From Opitutia bacterium Tous-C1TDCM (lineage in GTDB: Bacteria; Verrucomicrobiota; Verrucomicrobiia; Opitutales; Opitutaceae): a DNA stretch of 39,211 nt. The DNA lies in contig NEUS01000024.1 in assembly GCA_002288455.1 (NCBI GenBank), positions 1 to 39,211 of the forward strand. Reading direction: 5' to 3'. The stretch's first letter is position 1. Each line of letters opens with the position of its first letter. A program made the translations under genes and the position numbers. Below are positions 1-8,801 of this stretch, one piece after another. The notes under the pieces are model-generated. The model saw only the letters and a list, made by a program, of their open reading frames with translations. It ran no database searches and had not been told where the DNA came from.

Positions 1-44
1 CCCGTTTTGACCGCTTCGCCCTCTTCTTTGCTCTCTGGCTTCCG

Positions 45-90
45 AAAAAAAACGCCGCCGCTCCCACGCGGGGACCAGCGGCGCGTTTTT
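45..90 (-). terminator. Rho-independent terminator of the TonB receptor gene
   Basis: A GC-rich stem (56-62 pairing with 77-83, extended by CG pairs at 53-54 and 84-85) is flanked by an A-run at 45-52 and a T-run at 86-90. Read on the minus strand, the hairpin is followed by eight T residues, the classic intrinsic terminator form, about 130 bases past the receptor stop codon. The T-run on the plus side means it could also stop transcription arriving from the left. The 90-223 stretch between it and the receptor stop shows no gene. Confidence 0.8.
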
Positions 91-223
91 CAGAGGCTCC
101 TTGAGGGTTGAGAGATCGATCCGGCGCGGCCCGGAAATCGCCGCTGCTGCGCGCGGCCCAGGGAGCCAAACGAACCTGTGTTCAACGCTCCCGACCAAGC
201 TCGCCCCACGGCAGAAATGCAAA

Positions 224-3200
224 TCAGAACGTGCCCTTGATGCCGAAGGTCCAGAGCGAGCCGTAACGTTCGCGGAAACGCAGGCGCGCGAGCCCGGGCG
301 TGTTCGGGCCGACGGTCGCGCCGTCGTTGGGCACGTCGCCGACGTTGCGCAGGTTCGCGAACACTGCGAGGGTGCGCCAGAAGGTGTATTCGCCGAGCAC
401 GTCGACCGTGTTGCGGGCGGGCGTGTAATTGTAGGTGTCGGGCTCGATGCCGACGCCGGTGACAAGGCCGAGGCGCTGTGCGGCGCGGAAGCTCACGTTC
501 ACGCGCACGTTGAACCGCGGCCGCGTGAGGCTCATACCCCAGGAGCCGCTGTAAGGGATGTCGTTGAAGCCGAGGGCGCCGATCTGTTTCCCGCTCGTGC
601 GGCGCGAACTGTAGTTGCCGAAGACCTGGAGGCCGCGGGCCCAGGGAGGGAGAAACGTCAGCGCCTGTTTGTAGCTTGCATCCCAGCCTTCCATGCGGAT
701 GCCGCCTGGCAGGTTGTACTGCGTCGAGACCTCGTAGGCGCCGTATTGGTCCGCATCGAGGCCGTAGAGTTCGAGGAATTCCGCCGAGGGCAGAAACACC
801 GTCGTGCCGAAGAAATTCCGGTAATCGCGGCGGAATACGCCGACCGCCAGCTGGCCGACGCCGCTGAAATAATACTCGAGGCGCACCTTGGTCGACGTCG
901 CCGTCCACGGTTTGATCCCGGCGTTGTTCAGCGTGATGCGGTTGCCGGGGCTCGGGAGGTTGTCGGTGTTGGGCAGCGAGACGCCCCCGGTGTATTGGTC
1001 GAAGTTGGGCCGGCCGATCGAAGTCGAGACCGCGGCGCGGGCGATGAGATTCTCGCGCAGGTTGTAGCTCGCGTTGAGACTGGGAAAGAGGCGCAGGTAC
1101 TCTTTCTCGACGCGGGTGGCCCGCGGCAAGAGCGTGAGCCGCGAGATCTCGAGGGCGTTGGCGGTGACCGCCTGCGGGCGGCCCGCGGCGTCGAGAATCG
1201 GGCGGCCGGCGGCATCGCGCCGCACGTTGCGGGACAGATCGGTCAACGGGCCCTCGGCCTCGACATTGGTCTGTTCCGCGCGCACGCCGCCGACGAGGAG
1301 CAGGCGGCGGCTGAAGAAGGAGGCGTCGGCGCGCACATAGGCCGAGGAAACCGCCTCGCGGGCGTGCTTCGAGCCGTTGACGATCGCGCGGTAGTTCGCG
1401 TTGGCGTCGAGGGTGAATTCCCCGGGGTTGGCTTTGAAGTAATCGAACGTCGATTTGTAGTCGGTGAATTCGAAGGCGCCGAAACCGTACGGGCCTTGCT
1501 TCCGCGCGATCGTGGGATCGAGAAACGGCGCCGCGCTGCCGGGCACGGTGCTTCCGCGGTAGGTCCACGAATAGGCGCCGGCGTTGATGTCGCGTTCCGA
1601 TTGCCGGAAATCCAAGCCGCTCCGCACGGTGACCGGCACCGCGCCGTGGAAGTCGCGGCGCGCGTTGGCGAAGGCGCTGAAATTGACGTCGGAGGAACGC
1701 TGCGGATTGTCGGTGACCGTGGTGAGCGCGTAGCTCGAAAGCTTGAACGGATCGACCGCCGCGCGCGTGGCGTTGTCGACGACGGTGATCGTGCCGGGCC
1801 GGGTATCGATGATGTTGTCGAAGCCGATCGTGAGGCCGGAGCGGCGCGATGTGATCCCGAGCAACTGGCCTTTGTCGGTGCTGCGGATCGCGTTTTTGCC
1901 GTAGGCGCGGCCGGTGCCGGCGTCGAACTTCCAGACCGGGCCGTCGTGCCGCCAATTGAAGGTCGGCATGTAGGTGCGGTTTTCGCGCACGCGGCCGTTG
2001 CCGCTGGTGGTGACGATATTGCCGGCCCCGGCCACGCCTTGGACCGAGGTGGGCGAGAACGCGCCGGGCACGATCTGGGCGGGATTGAACTGGACGTTGC
2101 GCGCGGCGGTCCAGCCGTCGAAGGACGAATACTGGTACGAGAGCGATACGCGGTCGTAGCGGGACAATTTGAAGTCGAGGGTCAGGCCGAGGGACTCGCG
2201 GGCCGACTCCTTCGGCGCATCCTGCACCGTATAGGCGGAGAGGTAGGGCCGGCCGGGCGTCGTGTGCGGGAAGGCCGCGCCGTTGGTCGCGGCGCCGACG
2301 CCGCGCCAGGTATTGGTGTGACCGACTTGATGGGAATACTGCGTCGAGTAGCCCGTCGCGACAGAGAAACCGAACCGGCGGTTCACCGGCACGATCCAGG
2401 AAAAATCGAAGCCGGGATGGATGACGCGCCGCGGATCGCGGTACAGCGACGGGATATCGCCGGCGCGGACGAAGTCGTCGCGCATCATCAGGTAGACGCT
2501 GCCGTTGGCGACGGGCTTGGTGCGTTCGAACGAGGAACGCGGGACCATGTTGACGGAACCGGCGAGCGCGGACCCCGGCGAGTCCGGCGTCGGCGATAGC
2601 GAAACCTCGATGCGGGAGATATTGTTAAGATTGAAGAAACCGACCTCGACCGCGCGGCCCGTGCCCGTGGGGCTGGAGAGGCTGAGACCGGCGAGCGTCA
2701 CGGGCGTGTTGGCGGCGGGAGCGCCGTCGATCGACACGGTGCGCGCGTCGCCGCCGCTGAGGTCGACGGTGAGGCCGGGCAGGTAGCGGAGAAACTCGGC
2801 GACGTTGCCCTCGGCGACCGCGCCGAATTCGTCGGTGGAGACCACGTTCTTCACGTTCGGCGCGAAACGCTGCTCGTTGATCGCGATCGCGGCGCCGGCC
2901 ATCTCGCGCGATTCGCCGACGACGAAGGAACCGAGTTTGACAACCTTGTCGCCCGCGCCCGCGGCGGCGGCGTCCGCCGGGACGAGCGAGAAATCTTTCT
3001 GCAGGATCTGCCCCGCCGTCACCGTGAGCGTCTCGACCTGCGGCGCGAAGCCGGTGAAGAACACGCGCACTTGCACGGAGCCGGGCGGCACGCCGGCCAG
3101 GCGGTAGACGCCGTCGGCATCGGTGAAACCCACGAGCGACGCGCTCTCGATGCTGACGCGCGCATTCTCGGCGACGGCGCCGTTGAGTGGATTGAACACG

Positions 3201-3358
3201 CGGCCCTCGATGGTGGCGGGCGCAGCCTCGGCGCCGGCGGCCGGCCGCGGCGCCAGCAGCAACAAGGCGGGCAGCAGCAGCCGCGGGGAAAACCCGGGCC
3301 GGAGACGGCGGCGGAAACAGGCGGCCAGGGAACGAAGCAACGAAGGCAGGGAGTTCAT
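224..3358 (-). CDS. TonB-dependent outer-membrane receptor
   Basis: The product is 1044 residues and is predicted to be an outer-membrane active transporter powered by a TonB-ExbB-ExbD complex; its substrate is unknown. A basic N-terminus and a hydrophobic Leu-rich segment (about 25-44) form a signal peptide. Residues about 48-130 look like a carboxypeptidase-regulatory-like beta-sandwich (IEGRV... FTDADGVYRLAGVPPGSVQV). A plug domain follows (FAPNVKNVVSTDEFG, then VAEFLRYLPG), then a long beta-barrel ending in the typical aromatic C-terminus (GIKGTF). The same frame stays open far upstream over the neighbouring gene. The ATG at 3356-3358 is chosen because it directly precedes the signal peptide. 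There is no SusD-like partner beside it, so this is not a SusCD pair. The gene is divergent from the repair cassette. Family assignment is firm; substrate cannot be inferred. Confidence 0.93.
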   Translation of the reverse strand: MNSLPSLLRSLAACFRRRLRPGFSPRLLLPALLLLAPRPAAGAEAAPATIEGRVFNPLNGAVAENARVSIESASLVGFTDADGVYRLAGVPPGSVQVRVFFTGFAPQVETLTVTAGQILQKDFSLVPADAAAAGAGDKVVKLGSFVVGESREMAGAAIAINEQRFAPNVKNVVSTDEFGAVAEGNVAEFLRYLPGLTVDLSGGDARTVSIDGAPAANTPVTLAGLSLSSPTGTGRAVEVGFFNLNNISRIEVSLSPTPDSPGSALAGSVNMVPRSSFERTKPVANGSVYLMMRDDFVRAGDIPSLYRDPRRVIHPGFDFSWIVPVNRRFGFSVATGYSTQYSHQVGHTNTWRGVGAATNGAAFPHTTPGRPYLSAYTVQDAPKESARESLGLTLDFKLSRYDRVSLSYQYSSFDGWTAARNVQFNPAQIVPGAFSPTSVQGVAGAGNIVTTSGNGRVRENRTYMPTFNWRHDGPVWKFDAGTGRAYGKNAIRSTDKGQLLGITSRRSGLTIGFDNIIDTRPGTITVVDNATRAAVDPFKLSSYALTTVTDNPQRSSDVNFSAFANARRDFHGAVPVTVRSGLDFRQSERDINAGAYSWTYRGSTVPGSAAPFLDPTIARKQGPYGFGAFEFTDYKSTFDYFKANPGEFTLDANANYRAIVNGSKHAREAVSSAYVRADASFFSRRLLLVGGVRAEQTNVEAEGPLTDLSRNVRRDAAGRPILDAAGRPQAVTANALEISRLTLLPRATRVEKEYLRLFPSLNASYNLRENLIARAAVSTSIGRPNFDQYTGGVSLPNTDNLPSPGNRITLNNAGIKPWTATSTKVRLEYYFSGVGQLAVGVFRRDYRNFFGTTVFLPSAEFLELYGLDADQYGAYEVSTQYNLPGGIRMEGWDASYKQALTFLPPWARGLQVFGNYSSRRTSGKQIGALGFNDIPYSGSWGMSLTRPRFNVRVNVSFRAAQRLGLVTGVGIEPDTYNYTPARNTVDVLGEYTFWRTLAVFANLRNVGDVPNDGATVGPNTPGLARLRFRERYGSLWTFGIKGTF

Positions 3359-3461
3359 GTGCGGGGGCGGGCACGGTTCGGCACGGGGAGCCGCGGGGTT
3401 GCGGCAGCCGGCCGAAGGCGCGAGAGAACAGCACGGCGCGGCGCGCGCAAGTGCGGTTTCC

Positions 3462-3487
3462 GGCGGCGCGGAGTTTTCCGCGCCGCC
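3462..3487. promoter_or_regulatory. Perfect 11-bp palindrome/hairpin in the divergent intergenic region
   Basis: GGCGGCGCGGA (3462-3472), a GTTT loop, then the exact reverse complement (3477-3487). It lies in the 168-base gap between the receptor gene and the exonuclease-ligase gene, ending 39 bases before the latter's ATG. It has no T-run, so a terminator is unlikely. It could be an operator or a 5'UTR hairpin. No promoter hexamers could be placed with confidence in this GC-rich gap. Confidence 0.45.
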
Positions 3488-3526
3488 GCTTGTGGTTCGG
3501 CGGCGAACCCCAATCGTTCGCGGGCA

Positions 3527-6244
3527 ATGCCCTGGAAAGTGGAGTTCCGCGCCGGAGTCTGGCTGCCGCAAATCGGCTGGTGGCTGGACGCGCATTTTCC
3601 GCAGGCGCGCGCCTTCGTTTCCCACGCGCACTCCGACCACATCGCGGCGCACGGCGAAATCCTGTGCTCGGCCGGCACCTCGCGGCTGATGCGGGCGCGC
3701 ATGCCGGGCGAACGCGTCGAGCACGTGCTGCCCTTCGGCCACGCCGAGCAACTGACCGCCGGCTGCCAGGTGGAACTGCATCCGGCCGGCCACATCTTCG
3801 GTTCCGCGCAAAGCCTGCTGACGCACGCGGACCACGGCCGGCTGCTCTACACCGGCGATTTCAAACTGCGGCCCGGACATTCCGCCGAAACCTGCGCGAC
3901 GCCGCGGGCGGACCTGCTCGTCATGGAAACGACGTTCGGGCGGCCGCACTATGTGTTTCCCCCGACGGAGACCGTGCTGCAGGCGATCGCGGCGTTCTGC
4001 CACGACTGTCTCGAGGAGGGGGATACGCCGGTGCTGTTCGGCTACAGCCTCGGGAAAAGCCAGGAATTGCTGCGCGGCTTGGCCGCCGCGGGGCTGCGGG
4101 CGATGCTGCACCCGCAGACCCTGCGGCTGACGCGGATCTACGAGGAACTCGGCATGAGGTTTCCGGACTACCGCGGCTTTGCGGAAACGGCCCTGCCCGG
4201 CCACGTCGTCATCTGCCCGCCGCAGGCGCCGAACTCGGCGTTTCTGAGAAAAATCCCGCGCCGCCGCACGGCCATGATCTCCGGCTGGGCGATCGATCCC
4301 GGCGCGGTCTACCGCTACCAATGCGACGCGGCGTTCCCGCTCTCCGACCACGCCGACTATCCCGACCTGCTGCGTTTCGTGGAGCTTGTGCAACCGCAGC
4401 GCGTGCTGACGCTCCACGGCTTTGCCCAGGATTTCGCGCGCACCTTGCGCGAACGCGGCGTCGAAGCTTGGGCGATCGGCGAGGATAACCAACTGGACCT
4501 CGGCCTGCCGGCGGCGCCGAAACCGCACGTCCAGCCGGCGGCGGACGCGGCGGGCGCGCCGCCGGCGGCACCGGCCGGAGCGCCGGATGCGTTCCGCCGT
4601 TTCGCCGCCGCCGCCGAAGCCGTGCGCGCCGCGACCCGCAAACGCGACAAGGTCGCCGCGCTCGCCGCCTACCTTGCCGGTCTGCCCGCCGCGGATACGG
4701 CCCGCGCCACGGTCTTCGCCTCGGGCCGCGCCTTCCCGCAGGCCGACGGCCGCACCCTCGGCCTCGGCTGGGTCGCGATCAAACGCGCGGTCCTCGAAGC
4801 CGCCGGCATGACCGAGGCCGAATATCGGACGGCGTACCATCGTTATGCGGACGCCGGCGACGCCACCGAATCGCTGCTCGCGGCGCGGCCGGGCGCCGGG
4901 CTGCCGACGCTGGCGGAGCTGGACGCCGGCTTCGCCACGATCGCGGCCGCGCGCGGACCGGAAGCGAAACTCAAATCGTTCCGGCGCCTGCTGGCGGCGA
5001 TGACGGCGACCGAAGCGAAGTACTTTGTGAAGATCGCGCTGGGCGATCTGCGGATCGGCCTGAAGGACGGGCTCGTCGAGGAAGCCGTGGCCGCCGCCGC
5101 CGGAGTTCCCCTCGCGGCCGTGCGCGAGGCCAATTTGCTTTGCGGCGATTTGGCCGTCGTCGCCCACGCGGCCCGGAGCGGCGGGCTCGGCGCCATCAAA
5201 CTGCGGGTTTTTCATCCGCTGCAATTCATGCTCGCGAGTCCGGAGTCCACGGCCGAGGCGATTCTCGCCCGGCTGCCCGCCCCGGTGTGGCTCGAGGAAA
5301 AATACGACGGCATCCGCTGCCAGCTCCACAAACAGGGCGCGCGGATCGAGCTGTACTCGCGCGACCTCAAGCGAATCACCGGCCAGTTTCCCGACTTGGT
5401 CCGGGCCGCGGCTGCGTTGCCCGGCGATCTGATTTGCGACGGCGAATTGCTCGCGTGGCGCGACGGCCGCGCCCTGCCGTTTGCCGAATTGCAGAAACGG
5501 CTCGGGCGCAAGGGCGACGATTTCTTCCTCGGCGCCGAGATCCCCGTCGCCCTCTCCTGCTACGATCTGCTCTGGCGCGACGGCACCTCGCTGCTCGCGG
5601 CGCCGCTTGCCGAACGGCGCCGGCTGCTCGTGCAGGTGCTCGCCCTTGCCGTGCCCGGCTTCGGCCTCGCGCCGGTCCAATCCGCCGCCACCGCCGCCGA
5701 GATCGAGGCGGCTTTCCTCGCGGCCCGGCAGCGCGGCAACGAAGGGCTCATGGCCAAGGACCCCGCGAGTCCGTACACGCCCGGACGGCGCGGCCAGGCT
5801 TGGCTGAAACTCAAGAAGGCCTACGCGACGCTCGATGTCGTCGTCGTCGGGGTCGAATACGGCCACGGCAAACGCCGCGAGGTGCTAAGCGACTACACGT
5901 TCGCGATCCGCGACGCGGCGCAGGCGGACCGGCTGCTGACCGTCGGCAAAGCGTATTCCGGACTCACGGACCTCGAGATCGCCGGCCTGACCGAGCACTT
6001 TCTCGCGCACACCCTCGACCTCCGCGGCCGCTACCGTGCGGTCGTGCCGGATACGGTGCTCGAGATCGCCTTCGACTCGATCCAGCCGAGCCCGCGCCAC
6101 GAAAGCGGATTCGCCCTGCGGTTTCCCCGCATCGCGCGGATCCGGACCGACAAAACGGTGCTCGAGATCGACACCCTCGACACCTGCCGTCTGCTCGCGG
6201 GCACGGGCGACGTCGGTCCGGCCCAGTATCCCGCCGGCCCGTGA
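3527..6244 (+). CDS. Fused MBL-fold DNA exonuclease / ATP-dependent DNA ligase
   Basis: This 905-residue protein joins two enzymes usually encoded separately. Residues 1 to about 327 are a metallo-beta-lactamase/beta-CASP nuclease of the ligase-associated exonuclease type: metal site H33-x-H-x-D-H38 (SHAHSDHI), then HPAGHIFGSAQ, YTGDF, ETTFGRP, ISGWA and PLSDHADY. Residues about 328-355 are an Ala/Pro linker. The rest is an ATP-dependent ligase: an N-terminal DNA-binding region, nucleophile K592 in LEEKYDGIRC, then ICDGELLAW, EGLMAKD and AWLKLKK nucleotidyltransferase motifs, and an OB-fold C-terminus. The ligase resembles the family called cisplatin damage response ligase. The ATG at 3527 is chosen because the MBL domain begins there, although the frame is open further upstream. 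Its stop overlaps the helicase GTG by 4 bases. Expected role: end-processing and sealing in DNA repair. A sequencing artefact joining two genes is unlikely, because the frame is continuous and an ordinary flexible linker separates the domains. Confidence 0.92.
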   Translation: MPWKVEFRAGVWLPQIGWWLDAHFPQARAFVSHAHSDHIAAHGEILCSAGTSRLMRARMPGERVEHVLPFGHAEQLTAGCQVELHPAGHIFGSAQSLLTHADHGRLLYTGDFKLRPGHSAETCATPRADLLVMETTFGRPHYVFPPTETVLQAIAAFCHDCLEEGDTPVLFGYSLGKSQELLRGLAAAGLRAMLHPQTLRLTRIYEELGMRFPDYRGFAETALPGHVVICPPQAPNSAFLRKIPRRRTAMISGWAIDPGAVYRYQCDAAFPLSDHADYPDLLRFVELVQPQRVLTLHGFAQDFARTLRERGVEAWAIGEDNQLDLGLPAAPKPHVQPAADAAGAPPAAPAGAPDAFRRFAAAAEAVRAATRKRDKVAALAAYLAGLPAADTARATVFASGRAFPQADGRTLGLGWVAIKRAVLEAAGMTEAEYRTAYHRYADAGDATESLLAARPGAGLPTLAELDAGFATIAAARGPEAKLKSFRRLLAAMTATEAKYFVKIALGDLRIGLKDGLVEEAVAAAAGVPLAAVREANLLCGDLAVVAHAARSGGLGAIKLRVFHPLQFMLASPESTAEAILARLPAPVWLEEKYDGIRCQLHKQGARIELYSRDLKRITGQFPDLVRAAAALPGDLICDGELLAWRDGRALPFAELQKRLGRKGDDFFLGAEIPVALSCYDLLWRDGTSLLAAPLAERRRLLVQVLALAVPGFGLAPVQSAATAAEIEAAFLAARQRGNEGLMAKDPASPYTPGRRGQAWLKLKKAYATLDVVVVGVEYGHGKRREVLSDYTFAIRDAAQADRLLTVGKAYSGLTDLEIAGLTEHFLAHTLDLRGRYRAVVPDTVLEIAFDSIQPSPRHESGFALRFPRIARIRTDKTVLEIDTLDTCRLLAGTGDVGPAQYPAGP

Positions 6245-8787
6245 AACGTGTCCCCGCTCCTCGGCCCGACCCCGCCCTCGCCGCGCTGCATCCGGAATTG
6301 CAGGCGTGGTTCGCCAGCCGCTTCGGAACCTTGGCGCCCGCGCAGGCCGCGGCCCTGCCCGAGATCCTCGCCGGGCGCTCCGTGCTGCTCTCCGCTCCCA
6401 CCGGCAGCGGCAAGACCCTCGCGGCCTTCCTCGGCGTCTTCGATTTCCTGCGGCGCGCCCGAGAATCCGGCGAGCGCGGCGAAGGGATCGTCGCCCTCTA
6501 CGTGTCGCCGCTGCGCGCCTTGGCCTACGACCTGCAGAAAAACCTCGCCCAACCGGTGGCCGAACTCGGCTGGGACTGGCTGAAAATCGGGGCCCGGACC
6601 GGCGACACGCCCGCGGCGGAGCGCGCGAAACAACGACGCCGTCCGCCGCACATTCTGGTCACCACCCCCGAAAGCCTGACGCTGCTGCTCAGCCAACCGG
6701 CGTGGCGGCCCGCGCTGGCCCGCGTCCGCTTTCTCATTCTCGACGAGCTGCACGTGCTGGCGGAATCGAAGCGCGGCAGCCTCGTGAGCGTGGCCGCGGA
6801 ACGGCTCGAGGCCGGCGCCGCGGCCGCCCCCGTCCGCATCGGGCTTTCGGCCACGGTTGCGCCGCTCGCGGAAGTGGCGGAGTTTCTCGTCGGTCCGGGC
6901 CGGCCCTGCCGGATCCTCGAGGTGACGGACGAAACGCCGGCCCGCATCGAGGTGTTCTCGCCCTTGCGCGAGCACGCGTATCCTGCCGCCGGTTACACGG
7001 CGAACCGGCTGCTGGCGGAACTCGGCACCTGGGTGGCGCAGAAGCGGACGGTCCTGGTCTTCACCAACACCCGGAGCGGCGCGGAGAGCATCGGTCTGCG
7101 CCTGAAACAGGTCCTGCCCGCCCTCGCCGGGCAGATCGAAGTCCACCATGCCTCGCTCGACCGCGGACTCCGGCTGGCTGTCGAGGACCGCCTGAAACGC
7201 GGCGAATTGCGCGCCGTGGTCTGCTCGACCTCGCTCGAGCTCGGCATCGACATCGGCGCGATCGACACCGTGGTCATGATCTCCGCCCCGAAGGGCGTGG
7301 CCCGGGCACTGCAACGCATCGGCCGCTCCGGCCACGGCCCCGGGCGCACCAGCCACGGCGTGCTCGTCGCCAGCAACATCAACGACCTCGCCGAGTGCGC
7401 CGTCACCGCGCGCATGATGGCGCGGCGCGCGCTCGAGCCCGTGCGCATCCATCGCAATCCCTACGACGTCCTGGCCCAGACCCTCGTGAGCTGCGCGATA
7501 TTCGCCGACACCACGGCGGACGACGCCTTCGCCCTGCTGCGGCGGACCGCCGTGTTCCGCGACCTGGCCCGCGACGCCTTCGACCGCGTGCTCCGCTACT
7601 TGGCCGGCGGCGGCGTCGCGCTCGAGCGCCAGTACGAAGCGGTGTTCGGCAAAGTGCGACTCGACGACCGCGGCGTGCTCGTGACGACGCACGCCGGCGT
7701 CGCGCGGGATTTCTACCAGAATGCCGGCACCATCGTGACCGAGAACATGGTGCAGGTCCGGCTCGGCCGGCGCGCGGTCGGCGAGGTCGAGGAGTCGTTC
7801 ATGAAAGGTCTGCGACCCGGCGATGTCTTCGTGCTCAACGCCCGGCCGTTGCGCCTCGTGGCCACGCGCCTGCTTACCGCCCGCGTCGCGGCGGCCGATT
7901 CCGCGACGCCGACCGTGCCCCGCTGGAACGCCAACAAGATGCCCCTCGCCTCGGGACTCGCCGCCGAAGTGGTCCGGATGCGCACCGTGCTGGCGCGCCT
8001 GATCGGCGGCGCCGGCGGCCCCGGCTCCGCGGCCGCCTGGCTCGGCACCGAGTACGGCCTGAGCGAGACCAACGCGCGCGCCCTCGCCGCCCACTTCGCG
8101 CTGCAGGCGCAACTGTCGGCGATCCCGACCGCCGATTTCACGCTCGTCGAGCGCCACCCGGCGCCGGCGCTGCGGCATTGGTTTTTCCATACGCCGATCG
8201 GCCGCTCCGCCAACGACACGCTGTCCCGCATCGTCGCGCACCGCGTCCACCTGGCCAAGGGCGGCAACGCCCTCGCGACCATCGACGACTACGGCTTCAT
8301 GCTCACGCTGCAGCCGTTCCAGGAACCGGCGCCCGGCGAGTGGCCGGCGCTGTTCGCCCGCGCCGGCGCGGAGGCGTCGCTGCGCGCCGCGCTGGCGGAG
8401 AGCAACCTCGTGAAATGGCAATTCCGCGGCGTCGCCCAGACCGGCCTCATGGTCCCGCGGCGCGTCCGCGGCCAGGAGCGCGGCGCCCGCTCGCTGCAGT
8501 GGAGCGCCGAAATCATCTTCGAGGTCCTGCGCCAACACGAACCGGACCATCCGCTGCTCGCCGAGGCCTATGCGGAGGCGACGCTGCGTTTTCTCGACCT
8601 GCCGCGGGCGCTGGACTTTCTCGATGCGGCCGCCGCGCGGCCCTGGCAATTCCGGGAAACGCCGCGCGTGAGCCCCTTCGCCTTCGGCCTCTTCGTCAGC
8701 CGTATCCGGGAAACCATGACTTTGGAGGACCCGGAAACCACCGTCGAGCGCCTCTACCACGACATGTACGGCCGCCTCGAAACGTAA
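6241..8787 (+). CDS. Lhr-core type DEXH-box DNA helicase, ligase-associated
   Basis: An 848-residue superfamily 2 helicase. Motif I is APTGSGKT with K58, motif II is DELH (168-171), motif III is GLSAT near residue 200, and the RecA2 domain carries GIDIGAID and the motif VI ALQRIGRSGHGPG. Downstream winged-helix and Lhr-core regions fill the remainder (WNANKMPLASGLAAEVVRMR). Length fits the Lhr-core family, ATP-dependent 3'-5' translocases that occur in a cassette with an ATP-dependent ligase, an MBL exonuclease and a metallophosphoesterase. The start is the GTG at 6241, which overlaps the ligase stop in a GTGA junction and implies translational coupling. Expected role: unwinding DNA or RNA-DNA hybrids during repair together with its neighbours. 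Confidence 0.93.
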   Translation: MKRVPAPRPDPALAALHPELQAWFASRFGTLAPAQAAALPEILAGRSVLLSAPTGSGKTLAAFLGVFDFLRRARESGERGEGIVALYVSPLRALAYDLQKNLAQPVAELGWDWLKIGARTGDTPAAERAKQRRRPPHILVTTPESLTLLLSQPAWRPALARVRFLILDELHVLAESKRGSLVSVAAERLEAGAAAAPVRIGLSATVAPLAEVAEFLVGPGRPCRILEVTDETPARIEVFSPLREHAYPAAGYTANRLLAELGTWVAQKRTVLVFTNTRSGAESIGLRLKQVLPALAGQIEVHHASLDRGLRLAVEDRLKRGELRAVVCSTSLELGIDIGAIDTVVMISAPKGVARALQRIGRSGHGPGRTSHGVLVASNINDLAECAVTARMMARRALEPVRIHRNPYDVLAQTLVSCAIFADTTADDAFALLRRTAVFRDLARDAFDRVLRYLAGGGVALERQYEAVFGKVRLDDRGVLVTTHAGVARDFYQNAGTIVTENMVQVRLGRRAVGEVEESFMKGLRPGDVFVLNARPLRLVATRLLTARVAAADSATPTVPRWNANKMPLASGLAAEVVRMRTVLARLIGGAGGPGSAAAWLGTEYGLSETNARALAAHFALQAQLSAIPTADFTLVERHPAPALRHWFFHTPIGRSANDTLSRIVAHRVHLAKGGNALATIDDYGFMLTLQPFQEPAPGEWPALFARAGAEASLRAALAESNLVKWQFRGVAQTGLMVPRRVRGQERGARSLQWSAEIIFEVLRQHEPDHPLLAEAYAEATLRFLDLPRALDFLDAAAARPWQFRETPRVSPFAFGLFVSRIRETMTLEDPETTVERLYHDMYGRLET

Positions 8788-8801
8788 GCCGGAGGGACCG
8801 C

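Noticed and set aside
101-2599. 832-codon plus-strand frame antisense to the TonB receptor
   Set aside because: Arg/Ala/Val-rich shadow with no recognisable motif; the receptor on the other strand explains the DNA.
224-3358. SusC of a SusCD pair
   Set aside because: No SusD-like lipoprotein is adjacent, and the neighbour is the DNA repair cassette.
3071-3526. N-terminal extension of the exonuclease-ligase frame
   Set aside because: It runs antisense through the receptor signal peptide, is Gly/Arg-rich, and the MBL domain starts properly at the ATG at 3527.
3359-5866. Long open minus-strand extension upstream of the TonB receptor, antisense to the exonuclease-ligase gene
   Set aside because: The translation is low-complexity Arg/Gly/Ala-rich with no domain. 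The plus-strand protein in the same DNA has clear catalytic motifs, and a signal peptide begins at 3358. It is a high-GC frame artefact.
6031-8760. 909-codon minus-strand frame opposite the helicase
   Set aside because: No domain content and composition typical of an antisense shadow; the helicase has all its motifs.
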